A stretch of DNA of 64,000 nucleotides from assembly GCF_000620765.1 (NCBI RefSeq), contig NZ_JIAK01000007.1, forward strand, positions 62,001 to 126,000, read 5' to 3'. Numbering within the stretch: position 1 is the stretch's first letter; the number at the start of each line of letters is the position of its first letter. Origin of the DNA: Desulfovermiculus halophilus DSM 18834 (GTDB lineage Bacteria; Desulfobacterota; Desulfovibrionia; Desulfovibrionales; Desulfothermaceae). The position numbers and the translations under genes were made by a program. Below the pieces are notes generated by a model. The model was given only the letters and a program-made list of their open reading frames with translations. It was not told the DNA's origin and searched no databases. Shown here one piece after another: positions 33,290 to 43,230 of this stretch.

Positions 33290-36037
33290 ATGCAGGAAAT
33301 GAACAGCTCCAAATCCCCCTTGCGCTCCCTGCCCTGGCAGATGGCAGTCTCCATCTGCCTCCTTATCCTGTGCATCGCGGCCACCCTGGTCTATTCCCTG
33401 TGGGCCAGCCAGCAGAAGGCCTTGCGGCATATCAGCCAGGTGGAAGCGGCGATGCAGATCACCCAGCAGGATATCCTGGGCCACAACATGCTCAGGTATG
33501 CCTTTGCCGAGGACAACCAGGATGCCTTTGATCAGGCCGTGGACCATTTTGAACGCTCCAACTGGTTTGTCCAGGCCATGCTGGAGGGCGCGGAGTCGGT
33601 TCAGGGAAGGATTGCCCCGGTCCGGGATCCTGACCTGCGCGTTGAGCTGAGCCAGATGCGCGTTCAGAGGAAAGAATTTCTGAAAATCCTCAACCAGCGG
33701 TGGGCTGAACATACTCCCGGGGCTCGGCTGCCCGGTCTCTCCGCTGCTCAGAAGGTGCAGCACACGTTTGTTGAGCAGGTCCAAAAGACCGACGCTGTGC
33801 AGGCCCTGCTGCATGCCAAGATAAATGCGGATCTGCGCAGCTTTCGTCTGACCCAGTACGCCCTTGCCGGCCTGATCATTCTTCTCCTTATCATCTCGGT
33901 TTACACTTCCTGGCGGTTCATGCGCGAGCGGGACGCTGCCCATAAGGCGGCCGAAGAGCAAAGGGACAGGCTGCATCAACGAGAAGCGGCTTTAAAGAAT
34001 CTATTCAATGACGCGCCTATCGGGATCTTTCGGACTACTTCCAACGGCCGAACTCTTCAGGCCAATCCTGAGCTGCAGAAAATGCTCAGGATCGACACCC
34101 AGGCCCAGGGACGTGTGTACAGACGTGATCTCCAGAACACCCTGTATGGAAATACAGCCCAGCGAAGCGAGTTTCTCCGCCGTCTGGATACCGAGGGGCA
34201 GGTAGAGCAGTTCGAGATACATGGCCGGCGGGCGGACGGAACCTGGGCCTGGTTCTCCATCAATGCCCGGATCAGTGAACGACGCCCCGATCAGTCGTTC
34301 ATAATCGATGGGTTCATGGCCGAGATCACCCAGAGAAAGCAGGCTCAGGAGAAGGTCGAGCATCTGAATCGTGTCTTGCGGGCAATTCGGGATATCAATC
34401 ACCTGATCAATTCCAAAAAGGACAAAAAAGAGCTCATTGACCAGGGGTGCCAGATCCTGGTCCAAAGCAGGGGATTCGAGGCGGGAATGATCATCCTTAC
34501 CGATCAGTCCCGGCGGCCGTTGCAGTATGCCCAGGAAGGGCTCAACGGGTGGTTGACGGACTTTGATCAGCTGCTGCAACAGGGGCGGTTGCCCGAGTGC
34601 TGCCGTCAGGCAATGAAGCACAGCGAGATCTGCCTGATCAACAAGCCGTCCATGACCTGCGACGGCTGTCCGATGGCTGAGAACTGCATGGACAGCGATA
34701 CCCTGTGTTTGCCCCTGGAGCATATGGGGACCATGTATGGAGCCTTGACTGTTGTCCTGCCCCGGACCCAGGGACGCGATCATGAAGAGCAGGCCCTGCT
34801 CTGCGAGCTGGCTTCAGATATCGCCTTTGCCCTGTATGGAATTGAACGGGATGAAAACGTCCGAAAGGCGGAAGAAGCAAAGGAAACCGCTGAACGGTAC
34901 TTGGCCCAGGCCCAGAAGATGGAGGCTGTCGGTCGTTTGGCCGGAGGGGTTGCCCACGACTTCAACAACATGCTGGGCGTGATCATGGGGTATACAGATA
35001 TGACCTTGCGCCTGGTGCAGGAAGACGAGTCTCTGCACTATCCTCTGGAACAGATAAAGCAGGCTGCGGAGCGTTCCGCCGACCTGACCCGGCAGCTTCT
35101 GGCCTTTTCCCGCAGGCAGCTCTCCCAGGCCAGGGTTATTGATCTGAACACAGAGATTGCCAGGCAGAAGGAACTCCTTGACCGGCTGATAGGCGAGACC
35201 ATTGTCCTTTCATTTTACCCGGCATCCGGCCTCTGGCCGATCCGGGTCGATCCCAGCCAGATCGATCAGATCCTGGCCAATATGGTGATCAACGCCCGGG
35301 ACGCGATTACGGGGGACGGGAGGATCACTATGGAGACCATGAACGTGGTCCTTGATCAGACCTATACCGAGCTTCACTCCTATGTTCAGCCTGGAGAGTA
35401 CGTCTGTCTCACGGTCAGCGATACAGGCAGCGGCATGGACCAGGAGACCATGGATCAGATCTTTGATCCCTTCTTCAGCACCAAACAGGCCGATCAGGGA
35501 ACGGGGCTTGGTCTGTCCACTGTGTACGGGATTGTGAAGCAAAACCAAGGGGTGGTTCACGTCTACAGCGAACAGGGACGGGGCAGCACGTTCAAGATCT
35601 ATTTCCCGCGATCCCAAGGCGAGCTCTCGGCTGATGCGCGGTCCCGGAACTTCGCCACCGTGTCCGGGGAAGAAACCGTTCTCTTGGTGGAAGACGAGGA
35701 AATGGTCCTGGACCTGACCCAGGCCGTGCTGGAGGAGCAGGGATACACTGTCCTGGCCACCCGGTCACCCAGCGAGGCCCGGAAGCTGGCTGGGGAATAT
35801 GCAGGTCCGATTCATGTCCTGCTCACCGACGTGATCCTCCCGGAGACCAACGGCAAGGAGCTAAAGACCTGCCTGGAGGCTATCCGGCCCGGGATCAAGA
35901 CCCTGTTCATGTCCGGTTATACGCAAAATGTCATAGCCCAGCAGGGAATAGTGGATTCACGGATTGATTTCATCCAAAAGCCTTTTTCCGCTGCCGGGCT
36001 GAGCCAAAAGCTTCGGGAGGTCTTGGCCTCCCAGTGA
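33290..36037 (+). CDS. Hybrid sensor histidine kinase (TM-sensor-TM-PAS-GAF-HisKA-HATPase-receiver)
   Basis: A 915-residue kinase. TM helices about 17-38 and 189-208 enclose a helical periplasmic domain. PAS about 232-350; GAF about 360-515 with a cysteine group C457-x2-C460-x5-C466 (TCDGCPMAENC) that may bind metal or sense redox; HisKA with His556 (GGVAHDFNN); HATPase with DTGSGMD and GTGLGLSTVYG; C-terminal receiver (VLLVEDEEMV, acceptor Asp in LLTDVILPE, Lys in FIQKPFS). The terminal receiver may be an internal phosphate sink or relay, as no separate regulator is adjacent. Target unknown. Confidence 0.92.
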   Translation: MQEMNSSKSPLRSLPWQMAVSICLLILCIAATLVYSLWASQQKALRHISQVEAAMQITQQDILGHNMLRYAFAEDNQDAFDQAVDHFERSNWFVQAMLEGAESVQGRIAPVRDPDLRVELSQMRVQRKEFLKILNQRWAEHTPGARLPGLSAAQKVQHTFVEQVQKTDAVQALLHAKINADLRSFRLTQYALAGLIILLLIISVYTSWRFMRERDAAHKAAEEQRDRLHQREAALKNLFNDAPIGIFRTTSNGRTLQANPELQKMLRIDTQAQGRVYRRDLQNTLYGNTAQRSEFLRRLDTEGQVEQFEIHGRRADGTWAWFSINARISERRPDQSFIIDGFMAEITQRKQAQEKVEHLNRVLRAIRDINHLINSKKDKKELIDQGCQILVQSRGFEAGMIILTDQSRRPLQYAQEGLNGWLTDFDQLLQQGRLPECCRQAMKHSEICLINKPSMTCDGCPMAENCMDSDTLCLPLEHMGTMYGALTVVLPRTQGRDHEEQALLCELASDIAFALYGIERDENVRKAEEAKETAERYLAQAQKMEAVGRLAGGVAHDFNNMLGVIMGYTDMTLRLVQEDESLHYPLEQIKQAAERSADLTRQLLAFSRRQLSQARVIDLNTEIARQKELLDRLIGETIVLSFYPASGLWPIRVDPSQIDQILANMVINARDAITGDGRITMETMNVVLDQTYTELHSYVQPGEYVCLTVSDTGSGMDQETMDQIFDPFFSTKQADQGTGLGLSTVYGIVKQNQGVVHVYSEQGRGSTFKIYFPRSQGELSADARSRNFATVSGEETVLLVEDEEMVLDLTQAVLEEQGYTVLATRSPSEARKLAGEYAGPIHVLLTDVILPETNGKELKTCLEAIRPGIKTLFMSGYTQNVIAQQGIVDSRIDFIQKPFSAAGLSQKLREVLASQ

Positions 36038-36054
36038 CGGATCTTTAAGGACCG

Positions 36055-36873
36055 CTAGCCAAAGGCGATCTGGTTCTGATGGCGCATGACCAGCTTTTCC
36101 AGCATGCGCACCAGGCCGGCTCCAAGGGAGAAGATGGAGCCGATGGTCAAGTTCTCCTCAACCGTGGCGTCAAAAAAGACATGCAGGCTGGAGTCCAGGC
36201 CGTCTTCCGCCCGCCAGTAGCAGACAGCCATGGGGACCTTGGGCAGAGGATGGAGGATGACAGCCACATCGGCGTCGAATTGGGCGCTGCCGTCCCTGCC
36301 GTTGAACAGGTCGAGCAAATCAAAGAACAGCTCCGGGTCGGAGTCGGCTATTTGCTTCAAGGGCTTTTCGCAGCGCTGTTCAAAAAGTCCGACCCAGGAT
36401 TTTCCGGCGGAAAGCTCCCGGAAGGGCACCCACTTGTTGATGGGTGAGACCCCGTTTCCGTACAGGATATAGGTCAAGACCGGGACCGAGACCCAGGCAT
36501 TGGTGTGGATCTCGGCTGAGAGGCGGCCCTTTGTATCCACGTGGAAATCCTTGCCCAGGACCTTTACCGTTATCCTCCCGTTGCTGTACCGACCGCCAAG
36601 GCGCTCGGCGGCAGAGGCCAGATCCATCTTGGGAACCTCGGCCTTGAGCTGCTTGACCGTTTCCTCCACCTCTTGATCCGGTGTGGTCTGCTGCCCCGTT
36701 TTTTCGGAGAATTGGGCCACGGTGTCCGCGTCAAGCTTGGGGCATTCGCTTATATCCTGCTGGCCGCGGAATACAGCCGCGGCAAAGGCCATGCATGTCG
36801 GTTGCCCGCATTGACGGCAGTTGGAGTTGTCCAACAGTTTGAAGATTTCCATCGGGTTGGTCAATTGGGCCAT
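36055..36873 (-). CDS. DUF3786 protein with N-terminal Fe-S (CxxC-x4-C) domain
   Basis: A 272-residue protein. The N-terminal motif NCRQCGQPTCMAFAAAVFRG ending ECP gives four cysteines in the pattern of the Fe-S domain found in acetyl-CoA synthase/corrinoid Fe-S proteins and RnfB, likely binding one [4Fe-4S] cluster. The rest (GRYSNGRITVKVLGKDFHVDTKGR ... NGVSPINKWVPFRELSAGKSWVGLFEQRC) is the DUF3786 domain, common in anaerobes and of unknown function. The ATG at 36873 follows AGGAG. It converges on the hybrid kinase gene with a 17-base gap. Confidence 0.8.
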   Translation of the reverse strand: MAQLTNPMEIFKLLDNSNCRQCGQPTCMAFAAAVFRGQQDISECPKLDADTVAQFSEKTGQQTTPDQEVEETVKQLKAEVPKMDLASAAERLGGRYSNGRITVKVLGKDFHVDTKGRLSAEIHTNAWVSVPVLTYILYGNGVSPINKWVPFRELSAGKSWVGLFEQRCEKPLKQIADSDPELFFDLLDLFNGRDGSAQFDADVAVILHPLPKVPMAVCYWRAEDGLDSSLHVFFDATVEENLTIGSIFSLGAGLVRMLEKLVMRHQNQIAFG

Positions 36874-36976
36874 ATCTGCTCCTGTAGTATTTGTATGCAT
36901 CCGTCGGGATGGTTTTTGTGCTTACGCGCTCAGGAGTATACCTAAAGCATGTCCCAGAATTGTCAAATTTGATGCG

Positions 36977-37088
36977 AGCTTCTTCCCTCGCAGGCTCGCC
37001 TAGAATGACAGACAGAAGAATGATGGCCCGCCGGATGTGCTGATGCCCCCTCTTGTCATTTTGAAGGAGCGAAGGGACTGAAGAATCT
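36977..37088. repeat. Dispersed repeat D, copy 2 (left part, split by element M)
   Basis: AGCTTCTTCCCTCGCAGGCTCGCC ... TGACTGAAGAATCT-type ends matching 20963-21076. The repeat resumes at about 37373 (ATTCTATTGTGTTGTGCA) after the MITE-like copy C, showing that the element inserted into it. Confidence 0.75.
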
Positions 37089-37370
37089 GGTTCTTCGACA
37101 TAGCCTGTGGATTTTTGGAGTTTGCCATCTCTTCTGTGAGCCCACTTTCGGCCCGGCATTTTCTAAGCCCCGCCAAAGGGGGATCCCTGCCCCCTCCAGG
37201 CACTCACATGATGGACATTGCTTTCAGATGGACTGAGCATATTATGCATGTGAGTGCCTGGTTTCCCCCTTTTGGCGGGGCCAAGAAAATGTGCGGGCCT
37301 GTCGCTCAAGGCACACAGAAGAGACGGCAAACTTTTGTAGATGCAATTCCACTTTCTGGGTCGAAGAGCC
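37089..37370. mobile_element. MITE-like element M, copy C (282 bp)
   Basis: GGTTCTTCGACATAGCC to CTGGGTCGAAGAGCC with all nested arms intact, including GGCACTCACATG / CATGTGAGTGCC in the centre. Flanked by AAGAATCT (37081-37088) and AAGATTCT (37371-37378), an 8-bp direct repeat with one mismatch. Inserted at the end of repeat D copy 2. Confidence 0.9.
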
Positions 37371-37407
37371 AAGATTCTATTGTGTTGTGCAGCACGCAGG
37401 CACGACC

Positions 37408-40400
37408 TCACTCCAAGGCGTGGTTCGGCTTTTTTCCCTCCACATCCTGGATGCAGGGTCCCAAGCCGCAGGTGTGGGATACATCCTCCAGGATCAGATA
37501 CAGAGAGGGAATCATGACCAGGATGATCAGGGTGGCAAAGACCAGGCCGAAGCCCAGGGAAATGGCCATGGGGATCAGAAAGCGGGCCTGTCTTGAGGTC
37601 TCCAGGATCATGGGCGAGAGGCCGCCGAAGGTGGTCAGGGTGGTCAAAAGGATGGGACGGAAACGCTGCATGCCGGCCATGGTGATGGAATCAAACACGC
37701 TGTGACCCTCCCGGCGCAGGCGGTTGGCAAAATGGATCAGGACCAGGGAGTCGTTGATGACCACTCCGCTTAAGGCCACAATCCCGAACAGGCTCATCAG
37801 GCTCAAAGAGTAGCCCAGGAGCAGATGGCCCAGAACAGCGCCCACAAGGCCGAAGGGAATGCAGGCCATGATGATCATGGGCTGCATATAGCTGCGGAAG
37901 GGAACCGCCAGCAGACCATACAGGGCGAGCAGGGCCAGAAGCAAGCCCTGGATGAGGCTGCCCACACTCTCCCGGAGATCGGCCTGACGGCCTTCAAAGC
38001 TGAAGCTCAGCCCGGGGGAGGTGGTCTGGAGCTGGGGAAGGGCCGTTGCCTTCAGCTCTGCACTCAACACCTCCACCCTGGACCGGGGCTGGACATTGGC
38101 TGTAACATCCACAGTCCGTCGCCCGTTGGTCCGGTTGATGCTGGTGTAGGAGCGGCTTTCCACAATCCGGACTGCATCCTGCAGAGGGACCTCCTTGTCT
38201 CCAACCCGAAGCAGAAGGTCTTCCAGGGTAGCCAAGCTCTCCCGCTCATCTTCCGGCAGCCAGACCCGGACGGTGACTTCATTCCTGCCTTCCTGCTGGC
38301 GCAGGGCCTCGGCTCCGTAAAAGGCGTGCCGGACCTGATTGGCAACTTCCCGGGAGGAAAGCCCCATGCGGCGTCCGAGATCCGAGAGCCGGATGTCAAG
38401 CTGCCGCTTGCCGCTTGGTGAGCCGTCATCAATATCCGAGACACCCGGATATTCTTCCAAAACTGCGGCCAGGTCCTTGCCCGCCTGTTCCAGAAGATCC
38501 CGGTCCCGATGGCTGAGCTGAACGGTCAAGGCCTTCCCCGATCCGGGCCCGCCGCGGTCGGCCTCGAACTGGATGCTCTCCAGGCCGGTCACCTGACCCA
38601 CGGCTTCCCTCCAGTGCCGAGTGACCTGGGAGGTCCCGATGGGACGGACCTCAGGGTCGGTCAGGTAGATCCTGGCCTCTACAGTGTTCTCGTTGACCAC
38701 GGTCAGCAAAGATTGTGACAGCTCCCGGCCGCCGTACTCCTGGACCACGTCCTGCGCCGCCTGGATAAGCCGGCTCTCAACCAGCTGCAGGTCCTCCCTG
38801 GCCGCCCCGGCGGGCATGGTGGCCTGCGCGTAGGCATAATCCGAGTCGACAGTGGGAAAGAGGATGATGCCCATCCGTCCGGATTGAATATAGCCGATCG
38901 TGGCCGTGAGAACAGCCAGGCTCAGGGCCAGAACCAGGTAGCGATGACTGAGGGCAAAGGCCAGAAAGGGCCCGAAGCGCTGGGTGATCAGGACCTCGAT
39001 CCAGGCGCTGAATCTGGCTTGAGCCTGAGTCAGGTAGCGCAGCGGGCCTTTGGCGCGCTTTTCCCCGATATGGGCCAGATGGGCGGGGAGGACAAGCAGG
39101 CTCTCGATCAGGGATACAGCAAAGACACAGACCACGACCAGGGGGATGAATTTAAATATCTTGCCCATCACGCCGGGGATGAAAAACATGGGGGTAAAGG
39201 CCACCATATTGGTCAGCACACTGAAGACCACGGGCATGGCCACCTCCCGGACCCCTTGGACGGAGGCCCGGAGCATGTCCTGGCCCATGCGCCTGTGGTG
39301 GTAGATGTTTTCCCCGACCACAATGGCGTCGTCGACCACTATTCCCAGGGTGACGATGAAGGCGAACATGGTGATCATGTTCACGCTGAAGCTGGTTCCA
39401 GACAGAAGGAGGAAGGAGCCCAGAAAGGAAATGGGAATGCCCAGGCTGACCCAAAAGGCCAGCCGGGCTTCCAGGAAAAGGGCCAGGAGAAAGAAGACCA
39501 GGGCCAATCCCAGGTAGGCATTGGTCAGCAAAAGATCGGCCCGTTGATGGAATATGTCCGAGCGGTCCCGCAGGACGTCGATCTGTAGGTTTCCGGGCAG
39601 GGAGGCATTGAGCTCGGTCAGCACGTCCTGAGCGGCGGTGGACACAGACCCCGGGGTCTGGTTCCCGATGCGGTAGACCTCGATCATTACTGCCGGCCAG
39701 CCGTTGACTGTGGCCCAGGATTCCACGTCCTCAAAGCCCCAGCTGACCCGGGCGATGTCCGAAAGGAGGATCTGGGCCCCGCTGGATGTGGTCAGGACCG
39801 GGATGCGGGCATATTCGTCAGCTGTTGATCGCCTGTCCTGTATGCGGACCAGGATGTCTCCTGAGCGGGTCTTCACACTTCCCGCACCCAGATCGACTGA
39901 GGCCCGGCGCACGGTCTGGGCCACATCCTCCAGGGTCAGGCCGAAGCGGCGCAGGGTTTCCCGGCTCAGGGCGATATGGACTTCATAGTCCCTGACCCCT
40001 TCCAGCTCGACCTGGGTTATGCCGGGGTCCTGCAGGAGCTCGTCCCGGACCATCTCGGCCGCCTCCCGCAGAACGACGTCGTCCCGGGCGCCGAACAGAG
40101 CCAAAGTCAGGACCCCGCGTTTGTGCGTGGAGATGGAGATCTCCGGCTCTTCAGCCTCGTCCGGAAAGGTGGTGATCCTGCTGACCTCGCTCTCCACATC
40201 CTGCCACAGCCGGTTCATGTCCTGGCCCTCAACTGCCTCGACCAGGATCTGGGCCTGACCTTCAGAAGCTGTTGACCTGACCTCCTTGACCCCTTCCAGG
40301 CCCTGGACAGCTTCTTCCACGGCCAGGACAATGCCCTGCTCAACCTCTTCCGGGCTGGCCCCGGGATAGGGCACAAGGACACTGACCGTGTCGGTGCTGA

Positions 40401-40557
40401 ATTCAGGAAAGACTTCCTGCTTGATGTTTAAGGCCATGATCAGGCCGCCGACCAGGAAGAGCAGCATGATCAGGTTGGCGGCAACCGAATTGCCGGCCAT
40501 CCAGGCCAAGGGGCCGGAAGGTGCCGGTCCCGGGCTTTGGTCCTGAAATGCGGTCAT
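37408..40557 (-). CDS. RND-family efflux pump inner-membrane transporter (AcrB-like)
   Basis: A 1049-residue RND permease. Features include the N-terminal TM helix after MAGNSVAANLIML, two large periplasmic loops, GIVVDDAIVVGENIYHHR with the proton-relay Asp pair in TM4, and a repeated second half (VALSGVVINDSLVLIHFANRLRREG). It belongs to the hydrophobe/amphiphile-type branch and not the clear CzcA metal branch, since typical metal-binding loops are not evident. It is last in a three-gene operon (outer membrane factor, adaptor, pump) with ATGA overlaps. Substrate unknown. Confidence 0.93.
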   Translation of the reverse strand: MTAFQDQSPGPAPSGPLAWMAGNSVAANLIMLLFLVGGLIMALNIKQEVFPEFSTDTVSVLVPYPGASPEEVEQGIVLAVEEAVQGLEGVKEVRSTASEGQAQILVEAVEGQDMNRLWQDVESEVSRITTFPDEAEEPEISISTHKRGVLTLALFGARDDVVLREAAEMVRDELLQDPGITQVELEGVRDYEVHIALSRETLRRFGLTLEDVAQTVRRASVDLGAGSVKTRSGDILVRIQDRRSTADEYARIPVLTTSSGAQILLSDIARVSWGFEDVESWATVNGWPAVMIEVYRIGNQTPGSVSTAAQDVLTELNASLPGNLQIDVLRDRSDIFHQRADLLLTNAYLGLALVFFLLALFLEARLAFWVSLGIPISFLGSFLLLSGTSFSVNMITMFAFIVTLGIVVDDAIVVGENIYHHRRMGQDMLRASVQGVREVAMPVVFSVLTNMVAFTPMFFIPGVMGKIFKFIPLVVVCVFAVSLIESLLVLPAHLAHIGEKRAKGPLRYLTQAQARFSAWIEVLITQRFGPFLAFALSHRYLVLALSLAVLTATIGYIQSGRMGIILFPTVDSDYAYAQATMPAGAAREDLQLVESRLIQAAQDVVQEYGGRELSQSLLTVVNENTVEARIYLTDPEVRPIGTSQVTRHWREAVGQVTGLESIQFEADRGGPGSGKALTVQLSHRDRDLLEQAGKDLAAVLEEYPGVSDIDDGSPSGKRQLDIRLSDLGRRMGLSSREVANQVRHAFYGAEALRQQEGRNEVTVRVWLPEDERESLATLEDLLLRVGDKEVPLQDAVRIVESRSYTSINRTNGRRTVDVTANVQPRSRVEVLSAELKATALPQLQTTSPGLSFSFEGRQADLRESVGSLIQGLLLALLALYGLLAVPFRSYMQPMIIMACIPFGLVGAVLGHLLLGYSLSLMSLFGIVALSGVVINDSLVLIHFANRLRREGHSVFDSITMAGMQRFRPILLTTLTTFGGLSPMILETSRQARFLIPMAISLGFGLVFATLIILVMIPSLYLILEDVSHTCGLGPCIQDVEGKKPNHALE

Positions 40558-41705
40558 GGACGGTCCCCGTTGGGGGCGGCCTGAAGGCGCATGCCCTGAA
40601 CCGGAGTGGACAGAGGGCTGAGCACCACCTGGTCTCCAGGGGCCAATCCCTTCCGGATATACACCTTTGCCCTGTCCTTCCAGACCACCGCGGTTGAACG
40701 GATGTCCAGCCGGTTGTCTTCCATGACCCAGATGGTGTCATTCTCGCGCAAGGCCCGCCTGGGCAGGGAGAAGACATCGTGCAGGACTCTGCCCTGAATA
40801 TCCACCCGGACATAGTCGTTGAGCATTATCGGCTGGCCCTGGGCCTTTTGATCCAAGGGATCGGGCACGGCAATGAGCAAGGTGGCCATGCGGGTCTGCT
40901 CGTCGACCTCCCCGGTCAGACGCAGGGTGTGTCCTGTCCACTGCCCGGTTCCGGACTGGGAGGTGATGCGAACCGGATTGCCCTCCCTGGCCCTGAGGTC
41001 GATGAAGCGAAGTTGGTCCGTCAAGACTGAAGCCCGGACCCAGAAGGTGTCGGTACCGGCCAGGGTGGCCAGATCGTCCTGTCCCCCGACCTGGGAGCCG
41101 AGGTTCACGTTTCGGGCCGTGACCAGGGAGTTGAAGGGTACGGATACCTCGGTCCGGCTCAGGTCCAGCTCAGCCTTGCGCAGATCGGCCCTGGCGCTCT
41201 CAACCTCGGCCCGGGCCTGGGCCAGCTGGGGACGGCGCAGGGCCAGCTCGGTTTTGCTGACCGGAAGCTCTGAATCCTTTTCAAACATGGAAAGCTCTTG
41301 CCTGGCCACTTCCTGTTTGCCCTGCTCCAGGTCCAGCTCGGCTTCTGCCCTGGTCAAAGCGCTCCGGGCCTTGGTCACCTGGACCTGGTAGTCCCTGGGG
41401 TCTATGCGAACCGCGGTCCGGCCCTTGGGCAGCCTGCCCCCGGGAGTGAACTGCTCGGCGATGTGAGTTACTTGTCCGCTGACCTCAGCCCGCAGGGTCA
41501 CTTCCCGGGAAGGAACCACGGTGCCCATGGCAGTGATGTTGGCTCTGACGTCCGAGGGCTGAACGGTGAGAACATTGACCGGAGTTGTTTTGGGAGCCGC
41601 CTTCTGTCTGCTGACCGAGGGCTTATGGGTCACAAAATACCAGGCCGTTGCAGCACCCAGGCCGATGATGGCCAGGCCGAGGACCACCTTTGCAAATCTG
41701 CTCAT
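40554..41705 (-). CDS. RND efflux periplasmic adaptor (membrane fusion protein)
   Basis: A 383-residue HlyD/AcrA-like adaptor. An N-terminal membrane anchor (MSRFAKVVLGLAIIGLGAATAWYF) is followed by a lipoyl half-motif (EVTLRAEVSGQVTHIAEQFTPGG), a long alpha-hairpin (about 130-190, rich in E/L/A/Q repeats) and a beta-barrel domain. It bridges the pump to the outer-membrane channel. Start 41705 overlaps the stop of the outer membrane gene (ATGA); an in-frame ATG four codons earlier is also possible. It overlaps the pump gene by 4 bases. Confidence 0.9.
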   Translation of the reverse strand: MSRFAKVVLGLAIIGLGAATAWYFVTHKPSVSRQKAAPKTTPVNVLTVQPSDVRANITAMGTVVPSREVTLRAEVSGQVTHIAEQFTPGGRLPKGRTAVRIDPRDYQVQVTKARSALTRAEAELDLEQGKQEVARQELSMFEKDSELPVSKTELALRRPQLAQARAEVESARADLRKAELDLSRTEVSVPFNSLVTARNVNLGSQVGGQDDLATLAGTDTFWVRASVLTDQLRFIDLRAREGNPVRITSQSGTGQWTGHTLRLTGEVDEQTRMATLLIAVPDPLDQKAQGQPIMLNDYVRVDIQGRVLHDVFSLPRRALRENDTIWVMEDNRLDIRSTAVVWKDRAKVYIRKGLAPGDQVVLSPLSTPVQGMRLQAAPNGDRP

Positions 41706-43102
41706 CCCCTGTCCCATCCTTCACCGGCTCCCAGGGCTCGATACAGGGCTATCTGAGAAGCCAGAAGATCGGCCCTGGCCGAAACTAGGCTGCGCTGCAG
41801 CTCGTGGACGCTGCGCTGCTGGGTTACGAAGTTCAGGTAGTCGTTCTGCCCGTTTATGTACCGGATCCTGGCCTGCTCCCTGGCTTGCTCGGCAGCCCGC
41901 AGCTCGTCCTCCACTCTGGCGATCTGCTCTTTGTATCCGGCGATATTGGCTAAAGCGTCCTGGACTTCTTTCACGGCTTCCAGGACCGTACCTGCATACT
42001 CGGCCAAACGTTCATCGCTCACCGCCCGGGATCTTTCCACTTCCGCCTGCCTGGAGCCGGCGTCGAAGACAGGAGCGGTCAGGCTGGATCCTAGACGGGT
42101 CAGCCAGTCCCCCCAGGCCAGGCTGAAGCTGTCGCTGCTCAAGGCTGTCCGGGCCGAAATGGACAGGACTGGAAGCCTGTCAATCCGGGCAACGCTGACC
42201 GCCCAGTCCGCGGAGCGCAGACGGTAAAAGGCGGCCCGTACATCCGGCCTGGCCATGAGCAAATCGGCCGGAACTCCGGCTTCCGGCTGAGGTATCGGCG
42301 GGGGAAGGCTCTGGCCCCGGATGGACAGGGAGCCGGAATCGGCCCGGCCCAAAAGGAGGGCCAGCTGATTCAGGGCCGCTCGCTGTCTGGCCCGAAGCGG
42401 AGGCAGGGCGGACCTGGAACCGGCTACCAGCTCCTTCTGCTGAGTAAGGTCCAAGGCCGAGGCCATGCCCTTCTCGAACCTGCTGACCTGGATTCTAAGC
42501 AGCCGTTCATTGACGTCTATCTGGTCCTGGACCACCTGGATTTGCCGCCGGGCGGCCAAGAGTTCCACCCAGGCCTTGACCACTTCGCCGGTCAGGGAGA
42601 TGGCCGTGGTCCGCAGGTCTTCGTAGGCTGCCCTGGCGCTGAGGCGGTCAGCGGTATAGCCGGCCCGGATCCGACCCCAAAGGTCGACTTCATAGGAAGC
42701 CGCCAGATCCAGAGAGGCCGATTTGGTGTCGGAGAGCATTTCATAGTCCCGGTAGGACCGGCTTCGGCTGCCTTCCAGGCTGGTGTCCAGGGCAGGGAAG
42801 AGGCCGGCCCTGGATTTGGCGGCTACGGCCTTTGCCTGGCGCAGCTTGGCCCAGCTGGAGCGGATGTTGAAGTTGTCTTCCAGGGCTGCGTGGACCAGAC
42901 TATTGAGTTCCCGGCTGTCGAATTTTCGCCACCAGTGATCAATGGGTGCTGTTCCATTCGTGTCCCAGGCAAAGTCGGCCGGAAGCTCCACCGGCTGCAC
43001 GGAGCGCTCGGGTGGGGCAAAGACAGTGCATGCGCTGAGGGCGGCGAGGAAACCAAGCAGGAGATAGACACTGAAGAAAGGAGACCTGGATGAGGCGTAC
43101 AT
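41702..43102 (-). CDS. TolC/NodT-family outer membrane efflux lipoprotein
   Basis: A 466-residue outer membrane factor. It starts with a lipoprotein signal (MYASSRSPFFSVYLLLGFLAALSAC) and carries two OEP repeats; RAGLFPALDTSLEGSRSRSY and DRLPVLSISARTALSSDSFS are the matching segments of each repeat. NodT-type factors form trimeric channels for RND pumps. The ATG at 43102 was chosen because a readable signal peptide starts there; longer in-frame upstream sequence is not protein-like. First gene of the efflux operon. Confidence 0.9.
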   Translation of the reverse strand: MYASSRSPFFSVYLLLGFLAALSACTVFAPPERSVQPVELPADFAWDTNGTAPIDHWWRKFDSRELNSLVHAALEDNFNIRSSWAKLRQAKAVAAKSRAGLFPALDTSLEGSRSRSYRDYEMLSDTKSASLDLAASYEVDLWGRIRAGYTADRLSARAAYEDLRTTAISLTGEVVKAWVELLAARRQIQVVQDQIDVNERLLRIQVSRFEKGMASALDLTQQKELVAGSRSALPPLRARQRAALNQLALLLGRADSGSLSIRGQSLPPPIPQPEAGVPADLLMARPDVRAAFYRLRSADWAVSVARIDRLPVLSISARTALSSDSFSLAWGDWLTRLGSSLTAPVFDAGSRQAEVERSRAVSDERLAEYAGTVLEAVKEVQDALANIAGYKEQIARVEDELRAAEQAREQARIRYINGQNDYLNFVTQQRSVHELQRSLVSARADLLASQIALYRALGAGEGWDRG

Positions 43103-43230
43103 TGTCCTGATTATCCACAAGCCGGGAAGAAAAGCAAGGGTTGTGCCCCCAGCCCCGCCGCCTTGACAGCCTGCTGATTTGTGATGAAGGTAAGCGAAAT
43201 CATGACACATAGCGCAGACCGGAGGTGCAT

